A DNA stretch of 12,894 nucleotides. Origin: an uncultured Collinsella sp. GTDB lineage: Bacteria; Actinomycetota; Coriobacteriia; Coriobacteriales; Coriobacteriaceae. The stretch's first letter is position 1. Every line of letters begins with the position of its first letter. The translations under genes were made by a program, and so were the position numbers. Under the pieces are notes generated by a model that was given only the letters and a program-made list of their open reading frames with translations, was not told where the DNA came from and ran no database searches. Location: positions 1 to 12,894 of the forward strand of contig CAADVA010000158.1 of assembly GCA_900752345.1 (NCBI GenBank), read 5' to 3'. Positions 1 to 6,118 of the stretch are shown here, in pieces.

Positions 1-1
1 C

Positions 2-1330
2 CGCGATGGTCGCGGCGAGCATGGCGAGCTGCCTCCCACCAATTGGAATGCCAACTTTGGCGGCCCCGCCTGGACGCGTGTTGCGGACGGTCAATGGTAT
101 CTACACATGTTTACGCCCGAGCAGCCGGACTTTGACTGGTCATGCCCCGAGGTTCACGCGTTCTTTTGCGACGTCCTGGCGTTTTGGAGCGATCGAGGCG
201 TCGATGGCTTTCGCATCGATGTGGCGCACGGTCTCGCCAAGGATCTCGACCGCGATGACCTCGACCGGTGGCATCTCGCCGAGGGCGATGACATGGTTGA
301 CGACGGCGCCCATCCGCTGTGGGACCGCAACGAGGTCCACGAGATCTATCGCGAGTGGCGCCGCGTGTTCGACCGCTATAATCCGCCGCGCAGCGCCGTT
401 GCCGAGGCGTGGGTGCTGCCTGAGCGCCAGTATCTCTATGCGCGTCCCAGCGAGCTTGGCCAGACATTCAACTTTGAGTTTGCCAAGGCCACTTGGACCT
501 ATGATGACATGCACGCTGCAATCGAGGAGGGCTTGAAGGCAGCTATCGAATCCGATTCCGCCTCGACCTGGGTACTCTCCAACCACGACGTGCCGCGCGT
601 GGCGACGCGCTATGCCCTGCCGCAAATCAAGGCGACGCGCTACCACCAGATTGCGCTCGACTGGCTCTTACGCGACGGGTCGTCTTATGACGAGGACCGT
701 GAACTCGGCGAGCGCCGCGCGCGGGCGGCTCTTTTGCTTGAACTGGCGCTTCCGGGCTCGGCATACGTGTATCAGGGTGAGGAGCTCGGTCTTTTTGAGG
801 TGGCTGATATCCCGTGGACTGCACTCGAAGATCCCAGTGCAACCAATACGCGCGGACCGAAGCGCGAGAAGGGGCGCGACGGCTGTCGTGTGCCCCTGCC
901 GTGGGTAGCGGCGGACGATCCCGCGCAGGGCGGATCGTTTGGGTTTTCGCCGGCGGACGCTGATGCGGCGCCCCATCTGCCGCAGCCTGCATGGTTTTCC
1001 GATTATGCTGCCGATAGGGAAGAAACGGACCCGACATCGATGCTTGCGCTCTATCGTGACGCCCTCTGGCTGCGGCGCAAGCTGCGCGGGTGCGCCAACG
1101 ATCTTGCGTGGCTCGATCTTGACGGGCGCACCGGTCTTGCGGATGGTGCCGAGGGCGCTGAGGGCGGCGTCATCGCCTATCGCCGCGATAACGGCTGGGC
1201 GTGCGTGACGAACTTCGGTGCAGCACCCGTGGAGCTGCCGGCGGGCAGGGTCCTGCTCACCTCATCAGCGCTTGCAGACGGCAGACTCGCGCAGGACAGC
1301 TCTGCCTGGATCATGCTCGGTGAGATGTAA
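2..1330 (+). CDS. GH13 alpha-glucosidase / oligo-1,6-glucosidase, 5'-truncated
   Basis: Retaining alpha-glycosidase of the alpha-amylase family (GH13), expected to hydrolyse alpha-glucosidic links of short malto- or isomalto-oligosaccharides in the cytoplasm. The reading frame is open from base 2, so the start lies outside the window; the first in-window residues (PPTNWNANFGGPAWT, then YLHMFTPEQPDFDW) match the conserved region before the catalytic core of oligo-1,6-glucosidases. The three catalytic acids are visible: nucleophile Asp in GFRIDVAHG (codon 218-220), acid/base Glu in AVAEAW (codon 404-406) and the stabilising Asp in LSNHDVPR (codon 587-589). A C-terminal beta-sandwich region follows, with PLPW and the DPTSMLALYR stretch typical of the group. 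No signal peptide can be judged. Exact substrate (maltose, isomaltose, sucrose, trehalose) cannot be told from this part. Family assignment is secure. Confidence 0.95.
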   Translation, partial: RDGRGEHGELPPTNWNANFGGPAWTRVADGQWYLHMFTPEQPDFDWSCPEVHAFFCDVLAFWSDRGVDGFRIDVAHGLAKDLDRDDLDRWHLAEGDDMVDDGAHPLWDRNEVHEIYREWRRVFDRYNPPRSAVAEAWVLPERQYLYARPSELGQTFNFEFAKATWTYDDMHAAIEEGLKAAIESDSASTWVLSNHDVPRVATRYALPQIKATRYHQIALDWLLRDGSSYDEDRELGERRARAALLLELALPGSAYVYQGEELGLFEVADIPWTALEDPSATNTRGPKREKGRDGCRVPLPWVAADDPAQGGSFGFSPADADAAPHLPQPAWFSDYAADREETDPTSMLALYRDALWLRRKLRGCANDLAWLDLDGRTGLADGAEGAEGGVIAYRRDNGWACVTNFGAAPVELPAGRVLLTSSALADGRLAQDSSAWIMLGEM

Positions 1331-1429
1331 GGGCCTCTTGCGGCGAGTTTGCGGTTGCCTGCGCCTTCCGTGGCGGCCGATGTCTTCGCGGGGTTCGCGA
1401 GGGCGTCGCAAAACTTTTCAAAAAAGTTC

Positions 1430-1458
1430 TTGCATAGGATGCAGGCATCACGTAAGAT
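1430..1458 (+). promoter_or_regulatory. Promoter of the tRNA-Gly/tRNA-Val unit
   Basis: A -35 box TTGCAT (1430-1435) and a -10 box TAAGAT (1453-1458) are separated by 17 bases, placing the start of transcription a few bases before the first tRNA at 1471. The AT-rich run just upstream (about 1409-1428) resembles an UP element, as is common for stable-RNA promoters. Inferred from sequence pattern only. Confidence 0.65.
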
Positions 1459-1470
1459 TAATCCTCGTAA

Positions 1471-1546
1471 GCGGACATGGCTCAGTTGGTAGAGCACAAC
1501 CTTGCCAAGGTTGGGGTCGCGGGTTCGAGCCCCGTTGTCCGCTCCA
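1471..1546 (+). tRNA. tRNA-Gly (anticodon GCC)
   Basis: A full cloverleaf can be folded: acceptor stem 1471-1477 with 1536-1542 (7 bp, perfect), D arm with AGTTGGTAG loop, anticodon stem CAACC/GGTTG around loop TTGCCAA with anticodon GCC at 1504-1506, T arm with the GTTCGAGC loop region, discriminator T and an encoded CCA at 1544-1546. It decodes GGC and GGU glycine codons. Only three bases separate it from the following tRNA, so the two must be processed from one transcript. Confidence 0.97.
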
Positions 1547-1549
1547 TTT

Positions 1550-1624
1550 GGGCGTTTAGCTCAGGGGGAGAGCGCTTCCCTGACACGGAAGAGGTCAGAA
1601 GTTCAAATCTTCTAACGCCCACCA
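1550..1624 (+). tRNA. tRNA-Val (anticodon GAC)
   Basis: Cloverleaf: acceptor stem 1550-1556 (GGGCGTT) with 1614-1620 (AACGCCC), D arm at about 1559-1574, anticodon stem CTTCC/GGAAG around loop CTGACAC with anticodon GAC at 1582-1584, T stem AGAAG/CTTCT around TTCAAAT, discriminator A and encoded CCA at 1622-1624. It decodes GUC and GUU valine codons. It is co-transcribed with the preceding tRNA-Gly and directly followed by a terminator. Confidence 0.97.
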
Positions 1625-1632
1625 AATGTTCG

Positions 1633-1671
1633 CAGCTCAGAGGCTATGTCCTCTGGGCTGTTTTGTTTTTT
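1633..1671 (+). terminator. Rho-independent terminator of the tRNA operon
   Basis: An 11-bp stem, 1633-1643 (CAGCTCAGAGG) with 1650-1660 (CCTCTGGGCTG, one G-U pair), closes a 6-base loop and is followed by a T-rich tract at 1661-1671. It sits nine bases after the CCA end of tRNA-Val. Confidence 0.92.
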
Positions 1672-1807
1672 GCCACCAAGCACGCCGCCAAAAAAGTCAC
1701 CAAATATTGATCCAAGGTCTGTACGCGATGGTCTTCGTATCCCGTAGGGGTGCCGGCAGATTGCATGTGTCTTGGCCCATCGTGACCGCAACATGTTGGT
1801 CAAGCAT

Positions 1808-1827
1808 AATCTTTTGGAATCTTTTGG
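1808..1827. repeat. Perfect tandem duplication of a 10-mer (AATCTTTTGG x2)
   Basis: AATCTTTTGG occurs twice head to tail with no mismatch and no spacer. The period of 10 bases is close to one helical turn. It lies just upstream of, and overlaps by four bases, a weak promoter-like -35 (TTGGCG). It could be a binding site for a regulator or simple slippage; function unknown. Confidence 0.6.
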
Positions 1828-1863
1828 CGTGAACGGCTTGGTTCTGGTAGGATTTGTCAGCGG

Positions 1864-1931
1864 CTTGGCAAGGGGGTTTTATAACTGCCATGCAGGTAGC
1901 CGTGGTGGTAACGTTTTACCGACTTGCCAAG
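1864..1931 (+). other. Possible structured RNA element (three-way junction)
   Basis: CTTGGCAAG (1864-1872) pairs perfectly with CTTGCCAAG (1923-1931). Inside this 9-bp outer stem sit two small hairpins: CTGC/GCAG (1885-1888 with 1892-1895) and GGTAA/TTACC (1907-1911 with 1916-1920). The result is a compact three-way junction about 55 bases before the NrdR box. It matches no riboswitch class I recognise. The two inner stems are short and could be chance, so this is a candidate only. Confidence 0.3.
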
Positions 1932-1985
1932 AACTCCTCATAATTAATGCGTCTGCAAAATGACTAATTGCTTTGACCTGCTGAA

Positions 1986-2001
1986 ACACTATATGTTGTG
2001 T
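1986..2001 (+). promoter_or_regulatory. NrdR box upstream of nrdD
   Basis: ACACTATATGTTGTGT fits the established NrdR operator consensus ACACWATATATWGTGT at 15 of 16 positions. NrdR is the ATP/dATP-sensing repressor of ribonucleotide reductase genes, so the gene downstream (nrdD) confirms the call. The box abuts a -35 hexamer TTGACC at 2002-2007. NrdR normally binds two boxes about 31-32 bp apart; a degenerate partner (10/16 to consensus) lies at 2018-2033, exactly 32 bp away, over the -10 region. Confidence 0.85.
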
Positions 2002-2031
2002 TTGACCTAAAAAAAGAATACAGGATATAGA
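2002..2031 (+). promoter_or_regulatory. nrdD promoter
   Basis: A -35 box TTGACC (2002-2007) and a -10 box TATAGA (2026-2031) are spaced by 18 bases. The -35 touches the strong NrdR box and the -10 lies in the degenerate second box (2018-2033), so NrdR bound to both would exclude RNA polymerase. An alternative -10-like TATGAT at 2045-2050 lacks a matching -35. The predicted leader is about 220 bases. Confidence 0.6.
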
Positions 2032-2188
2032 TGCCTCTTTGTTGTATGATAGATGGCGGACAGAGAACGAGAACCTTATTCGCCCCATTATTTGGATGGA
2101 TCTTTGAGCCCCTGGATTGGTTGCGAGGATTGTCCGCATGAGGGCCTATGGTTATCGAGAACACAGATTGCGCAACGGCGCCGCAAGA

Positions 2189-2223
2189 CAGGGCCAAACC
2201 CTGCCGGGCATCGTTTGGCCCTG
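2189..2223 (+). promoter_or_regulatory. Hairpin in the nrdD leader
   Basis: CAGGGCCAAA (2189-2198) and TTTGGCCCTG (2214-2223) are perfect 10-bp inverted repeats around a 15-base loop, ending 37 bases before the nrdD start codon. No T-tract follows, so it is not a typical terminator; it would be part of the 5' untranslated RNA and could affect stability or translation. The role is unknown. Confidence 0.55.
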
Positions 2224-2260
2224 AAGCGCAATGAGGCTACGATGCGAAAGAGGCAAGAGG

Positions 2261-4483
2261 ATGAAGATCATCAAGCGCAGCGGCACCGAGGTTACTTTTG
2301 ACATCGATAAGATCGTCAATGCGATCCGCGCCGCAAACTTGGAGGTCGAGGAAGGCTCTCGCCTTACCGACCGCCAGGTGATCTATGCGGCACAAAACGT
2401 CGCCGAGGCATGTGAGAAGGCCGGTCACACCGTATCGGTCGAGGAGATCCAAGATCTGGTCGAGGACGAGATCATGCGTCTCGACTGCTACGAGGTCGCT
2501 CGCCACTACATCATCTATCGCTATGTTCAGAGCCTGAAGCGCCAAAAGAACACGACCGACGACAAGATCCTGTCGCTGATTGAGTGCAATAACGAAGAGG
2601 TCAAGCAGGAGAACTCCAACAAGAACCCGACCGTCAACTCCGTTCAGCGCGACTACATGGCCGGCGAGATTTCCAAGGACCTGACGCAGCGCGTGCTGCT
2701 GCCCCAGGAGATCGTGGATGCCCACAACGAGGGCCTGATTCACTTCCACGATTCGGACTACTTCGCCCAGCACATGCATAACTGTGACCTGGTGAACCTG
2801 GAGGATATGCTCCAGAACGGCACCGTTATCTCGGGCACGCTGATCGAGAAGCCGCACAGCTTCTCGACTGCTTGCAATATCGCGACGCAGATCATCGCGC
2901 AGGTCGCCTCTTCCCAGTACGGCGGTCAGTCGATTTCGCTGACCCACCTGGCTCCGTTTGTCGAGGTGAGCCGCCAGAAGATTCGTGTCGAGGTTGCCCG
3001 CGAGCTCGAGGAGCTTGGCGTCTCTGCGTCTGCCGAGAAGGTCCGTGAGGTCGTTGAGGACCGTCTGCGTGACGAGATCCGTCGCGGCGTCCAGACGATT
3101 CAGTATCAGGTCGTGACCCTTATGACCACGAATGGCCAGGCGCCGTTCGTGACGGTCTTTATGTATCTCAACGAGGCCCGTACGCCTCAGGAGAAGCACG
3201 ACCTTGCCATGATCGTGGAGGAGACGCTTCGCCAGCGCTACGAGGGCGTTAAGAACGAGGCCGGCGTGTGGATTACCCCGGCATTCCCCAAGCTTATCTA
3301 CGTGCTCGAGGACGATAACGTTCACGAGAATTCCCCGTACTTCTACCTGACCCAGCTGGCTGCCAAGTGCACCGCCAAGCGCATGGTGCCCGACTACATC
3401 TCTGAGAAGAAGATGCGTGAGCTCAAGCTGTCTAAGGGTGAGACCGCCGGCAATGGCGATTGCTACACCTGCATGGGTTGCCGCAGCTTCCTGACGCCCG
3501 ACCGTTCGGGCAACGGCTTTAACAATGTTGCCAACGCGCTGAACTATGACCCGACCAAACCTAAGTACTATGGCCGCTTTAACCAGGGTGTTGTGACCAT
3601 CAACCTGCCCGATGTCGCACTGAGCTCGCATCAGGACATGGACAAGTTCTGGAAGATCTTCGACGAGCGCCTTGAGCTGTGCCATCGTGCCCTGCTGTGC
3701 CGTCATGAGCGCCTGATGGGCACGCTTTCGGATGCCGCACCGATTCTGTGGCAGTACGGCGCCCTGGCGCGCCTTAAGAAGGGCGAGACGATCGACAAAC
3801 TGCTCGTGGGCGGCTATTCCACCATCAGCCTGGGGTATGCTGGTCTGTATGAGTGCGTCAAGTACATGACGGGCCACAGCCACACCGAGAAGGAAGGCAC
3901 GCCGTTTGCCATGGCCGTCATGCAGCACATGAACGACAAATGCGCCGAGTGGAAGGCCGAAAGCGACATCGATTTCTCGCTGTACGGCACGCCGTTGGAG
4001 TCGACGACGTATAAGTTCGCCAAGTGCCTGCAGCGCCGTTTTGGCATTATTCCGGGCGTGACGGACAAGGGCTATATCACCAACAGCTACCACGTCCACG
4101 TGTCCGAGGAGATCGATGCCTTCGATAAGCTTAAGTTTGAGGGCATGTTCCAGCAGCTTTCGCCGGGCGGTGCCATCTCCTACGTCGAGGTTCCTAACAT
4201 GCAGGACAACCTTAAGGCTGTCATTCGCGTGATGCAGTACATCTACGACAACATCATGTATGCCGAGCTCAACACCAAGAGCGATTACTGCCAGGTGTGC
4301 GGCTATGACGGCGAGATCAAGATTGTCGAGGATGACGGCAAGCTGGTGTGGGAGTGCCCCAACTGCGGCAACCGCGATCAGGAGAAGATGAATGTCGCCC
4401 GTCGTACGTGCGGCTACATCGGTACTCAATTCTGGAACCAGGGTCGAACCGAGGAGATCCGCGACCGCGTGCTGCATCTCTAA
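2261..4483 (+). CDS. nrdD: Anaerobic (class III) ribonucleoside-triphosphate reductase
   Basis: Reduces ribonucleoside triphosphates to deoxyribonucleotides without oxygen, using a glycyl radical installed by NrdG. The 740-residue protein opens with an allosteric ATP-cone (about residues 1-90, MKIIKRSGTEVTFDIDKIV through HYIIYRYVQ). The barrel follows, with the conserved MGCRSFL motif (Cys407, with Cys401 and Cys404 adding a CX2CX2C run). Near the C-terminus are two CX2C pairs (CQVC, CPNC) that bind structural zinc, and the radical site RTCGYIG with Gly718. The start at 2261 is chosen because AAGAGG (2248-2253) lies 7 bases upstream; an in-frame ATG at 2231 adds ten residues but has no ribosome-binding site. 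Transcription appears NrdR-controlled. nrdG lies downstream, separated by an unusual 427-base spacer. Confidence 0.98.
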   Translation: MKIIKRSGTEVTFDIDKIVNAIRAANLEVEEGSRLTDRQVIYAAQNVAEACEKAGHTVSVEEIQDLVEDEIMRLDCYEVARHYIIYRYVQSLKRQKNTTDDKILSLIECNNEEVKQENSNKNPTVNSVQRDYMAGEISKDLTQRVLLPQEIVDAHNEGLIHFHDSDYFAQHMHNCDLVNLEDMLQNGTVISGTLIEKPHSFSTACNIATQIIAQVASSQYGGQSISLTHLAPFVEVSRQKIRVEVARELEELGVSASAEKVREVVEDRLRDEIRRGVQTIQYQVVTLMTTNGQAPFVTVFMYLNEARTPQEKHDLAMIVEETLRQRYEGVKNEAGVWITPAFPKLIYVLEDDNVHENSPYFYLTQLAAKCTAKRMVPDYISEKKMRELKLSKGETAGNGDCYTCMGCRSFLTPDRSGNGFNNVANALNYDPTKPKYYGRFNQGVVTINLPDVALSSHQDMDKFWKIFDERLELCHRALLCRHERLMGTLSDAAPILWQYGALARLKKGETIDKLLVGGYSTISLGYAGLYECVKYMTGHSHTEKEGTPFAMAVMQHMNDKCAEWKAESDIDFSLYGTPLESTTYKFAKCLQRRFGIIPGVTDKGYITNSYHVHVSEEIDAFDKLKFEGMFQQLSPGGAISYVEVPNMQDNLKAVIRVMQYIYDNIMYAELNTKSDYCQVCGYDGEIKIVEDDGKLVWECPNCGNRDQEKMNVARRTCGYIGTQFWNQGRTEEIRDRVLHL

Positions 4484-4677
4484 TACCGCTCCGGGGCTGA
4501 GTCGAGAGGGCCGCTTGGGCATTTGCTCGCTATTTCGGACAGTCCTGCGCAAGACGAAGGCCACATTAAGTGGCCTTCTTTGCGTGCGGAACTCATATCG
4601 AGCAAAAGCCCAAGCGGCCCTCTCGGCTCAGCCAAGTTGACGTAGTTGAGATGCAGCATGCGGTCTGCTCACTCCTC
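4451..4677. repeat. Long quasi-palindrome at the nrdD 3' end, with terminator core
   Basis: Arms 4495-4529 and 4599-4633 are inverted repeats matching at 33 of 35 positions. On the same axis of symmetry, 4463-4480 (last six codons of nrdD) matches the reverse complement of 4648-4665 at 17 of 18 positions, and GAGGAG (4451-4456) faces CTCCTC (4672-4677). The 14 bases between these blocks, which include the stop codon, are diverged. The centre (about 4543-4590) forms its own imperfect hairpin around AAGGCCAC/GTGGCCTT. The arrangement looks like an inverted duplication of the gene tail plus its downstream region. As RNA it would fold into a very long stem. Confidence 0.85.
4557..4580 (+). terminator. 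Hairpin terminator after nrdD
   Basis: AAGGCCAC (4557-4564) and GTGGCCTT (4570-4577) form a perfect 8-bp stem with an ATTAA loop, extended one more pair by G4556-C4578, then a short T-rich run CTTT. The T-tract is short, so termination may be partial, allowing read-through to nrdG. It is the apex of the longer palindrome. Confidence 0.55.
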
Positions 4678-4910
4678 GAAGTTCTTAGCGGAAATGAGTT
4701 GACTTGCAACAACGTTTTGCTTGCGATGACGGTTGAGCTGCAACAAAGCTTTTATTGGACCTCGAACCCTGTACTCGATGTTCGCTTCGTTCATTGAGTT
4801 ACCCTTTGCATGAGGCCGGGACATATCGTCCCGCCCGCAGTTTCGCAGGCCGAAGGCCGAGAATGTTTGAGGACGGGATGATGTGCTCCAGACCCCCAGG
4901 AAGGTTACCT
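4678..4910. other. Non-coding leader of nrdG
   Basis: No gene with a ribosome-binding site is seen. Two small hairpins can be drawn: ACTCGATG/CATTGAGT at about 4770-4797 (one G-T pair) and CGGGAC/GTCCCG at 4817-4822 with 4828-4833. No clear promoter or NrdR box is visible, so nrdG may depend on read-through from nrdD or on a promoter I cannot recognise. Confidence 0.4.
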
Positions 4911-5492
4911 ATGAACTACGCGAACATTAAGTATTTCGATATTGCTGATGGGGAAGGCGTTCGTACTTCTCTGTTTGTGAGCGGGTGCCGTCGTGGGTGC
5001 AAGAATTGCTTTAACTCTGTCGCGTGGGATTTTGCCGCGGGTGAACCGTTCGACCGTGCCGTCGAGGACAAGATTATCGAGAGTCTCGACCATCCCTTTA
5101 TCGATGGCCTGACGATTCTGGGCGGCGAGCCTATGGAGCCCGAGAATCAGGCGGGGCTTGTCGACTTTATCGAACGCGTGCGCGCGGCCTATCCTGCGGG
5201 GTCGGGCAAGACCATTTGGTGCTTTACCGGCGACGTGCTCGAGGAGCTTATGCCGGGCGGTCGCCACCATACCGAGGTGACGGACCGTATCCTTGCCTGC
5301 CTCGACATGTTGGTGGACGGTCCGTTCGTTCAAGACCTGTACGATATCTCCTTGCGTTTTAGGGGTTCGAGTAATCAGCGGGTGATCGACATGAACGCCA
5401 CGCGCACTCGTGCCGCGCGCGAGGGCGTTTCGCTTTGCGACGCTGTGGAGCTTTGGCGGGACGATCCGGTCTATTCGACCCATACTATGTAG
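4911..5492 (+). CDS. nrdG: Anaerobic ribonucleotide reductase activating protein (radical SAM)
   Basis: Radical-SAM activase that uses a [4Fe-4S] cluster and S-adenosylmethionine to create the glycyl radical on NrdD. The 193-residue protein has the cluster motif CX3CX2C at Cys26, Cys30 and Cys33 (GCRRGCKNC) and the SAM-binding GGEPM at residues 71-75, both typical of NrdG. The opening MNYANIKYFDIADGEGVRTSLF is also characteristic. The start is fixed by AGGAAGG at 4898-4904, six bases upstream; the frame is open further upstream but has no better site. Length is slightly above the usual 150-175 residues; the C-terminal 30 or so residues (ARTRAAREGVSLCDAVELW) are an extension of unknown role. 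Its partner nrdD is the preceding gene. Confidence 0.96.
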   Translation: MNYANIKYFDIADGEGVRTSLFVSGCRRGCKNCFNSVAWDFAAGEPFDRAVEDKIIESLDHPFIDGLTILGGEPMEPENQAGLVDFIERVRAAYPAGSGKTIWCFTGDVLEELMPGGRHHTEVTDRILACLDMLVDGPFVQDLYDISLRFRGSSNQRVIDMNATRTRAAREGVSLCDAVELWRDDPVYSTHTM

Positions 5493-5493
5493 C

Positions 5494-5524
5494 TTGTGGC
5501 CGATGCCGGAGGGCGTGGTACCAT
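5494..5524 (+). promoter_or_regulatory. Possible promoter of the folE operon
   Basis: TACCAT (5519-5524) is a good -10 of the type seen in actinobacterial promoters, with a weak -35 TTGTGG (5494-5499) at a long 19-base spacing. It lies in the 66-base gap between nrdG and folE, so the folate genes may be transcribed on their own as well as from nrdDG. Confidence 0.4.
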
Positions 5525-5558
5525 AGCGCGAACGCAAAATCGGAAGAGTGAGGCCTAG

Positions 5559-6116
5559 ATGGTCGATCAGGAAAAAGTTGAGACCGCCATAAAGCTGTTG
5601 CTTGAGGGCATAGGCGAGGACCCAACTCGTGAGGGCCTGCTGGAGACGCCGGCACGCGTCGCCCGTATGTATGGCGAGATTGCCGGCGGCATGGACCAGA
5701 GCGCTGAGGAGCACCTGTCCAAAACTTTTGCCGTCGCTTCGAACGATTTAGTTATCGAGCGCGACATCACGTTTTACTCGCTGTGCGAGCACCATCTGCT
5801 GCCGTTTTATGGCAAGGCTGCGATCGGCTATATCCCTAACGGCCGCGTGGCGGGTCTGTCTAAGCTTGCTCGCACGGTTGAGGTCTATGCCCGTCGTCTG
5901 CAGCTGCAGGAGCAGCTGTGTACACAGGTTGCCGATGCCCTCATGGAATATCTTGCCCCCCAAGGGGCAATCGTGCTGATGGAAGCCGAGCATATGTGCA
6001 TGACCATGCGCGGCGTGCAAAAGCCCGGTACCAAGACCGTAACGCTTGCTCGTCGCGGTGTCTTTGAGACCGATCCGTCGCTCGAGGAGCGATTCTTTAG
6101 GATGCTGGGCCGCTAA
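5559..6116 (+). CDS. folE: GTP cyclohydrolase I
   Basis: Converts GTP to 7,8-dihydroneopterin triphosphate, the first step of tetrahydrofolate synthesis. The 185-residue protein shows the type I (FolE) signature: zinc ligands Cys76 and His79 in the CEHHLLPF motif and Cys147 in HMCMTMRGVQKPG, plus the GLSKLARTVEVYARRLQLQEQL helix region. Length fits the bacterial enzyme. The start ATG at 5559 follows a GAAGAGTGAGG purine-rich stretch (5543-5553). It heads a tight group: the HD-domain gene starts two bases after the stop, and folB follows. Confidence 0.98.
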   Translation: MVDQEKVETAIKLLLEGIGEDPTREGLLETPARVARMYGEIAGGMDQSAEEHLSKTFAVASNDLVIERDITFYSLCEHHLLPFYGKAAIGYIPNGRVAGLSKLARTVEVYARRLQLQEQLCTQVADALMEYLAPQGAIVLMEAEHMCMTMRGVQKPGTKTVTLARRGVFETDPSLEERFFRMLGR

Positions 6117-6118
6117 CC

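Larger units (their letters stand above)
1672..1985. other. Non-coding stretch between the tRNA terminator and the nrdD control region
   Basis: No credible gene is seen here: open frames are short, lack ribosome-binding sites and have AT-richer composition than neighbouring genes. It does contain ordered sequence: a palindromic core CAACATGTTG (1789-1798) flanked by TGACC and GGTCA, a perfect tandem 10-mer AATCTTTTGG (1808-1817 and 1818-1827), a weak promoter-like pair (TTGGCG 1824-1829, TAGGAT 1848-1853, 18-base spacer) and a possible branched RNA structure (1864-1931). On the minus strand, 1672-1719 would encode a peptide like the Gly/Phe region of DnaJ. These are described as findings. Confidence 0.5.

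Noticed and set aside
1772..1963. 63-codon plus-strand frame in the intergenic block
   Set aside because: No ribosome-binding site, codon use unlike neighbouring genes, no recognised motif.
1550..1985. Integrated element at the tRNA-Val 3' end
   Set aside because: No integrase, no repeated tRNA 3' end and no phage-like gene is found in the window.
2032..2260. Cobalamin riboswitch before nrdD
   Set aside because: Considered because reductase genes can carry one, but no B12-box-like sequence is visible.
2053..2301. 82-codon plus-strand frame in the nrdD leader
   Set aside because: It overlaps the nrdD start in another frame, has no recognisable protein features and runs through the leader hairpin; no convincing ribosome-binding site.
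2237..4564. Very long open frame (775 codons) on the minus strand opposite nrdD
   Set aside because: It mirrors nrdD in the strand position expected from high-GC codon bias, has no recognisable domain and no ribosome-binding site, while nrdD itself carries all family motifs.
4570..4797. 75-codon plus-strand frame after nrdD
   Set aside because: It starts inside the terminator hairpin and is made largely of the inverted-repeat arm; no ribosome-binding site.
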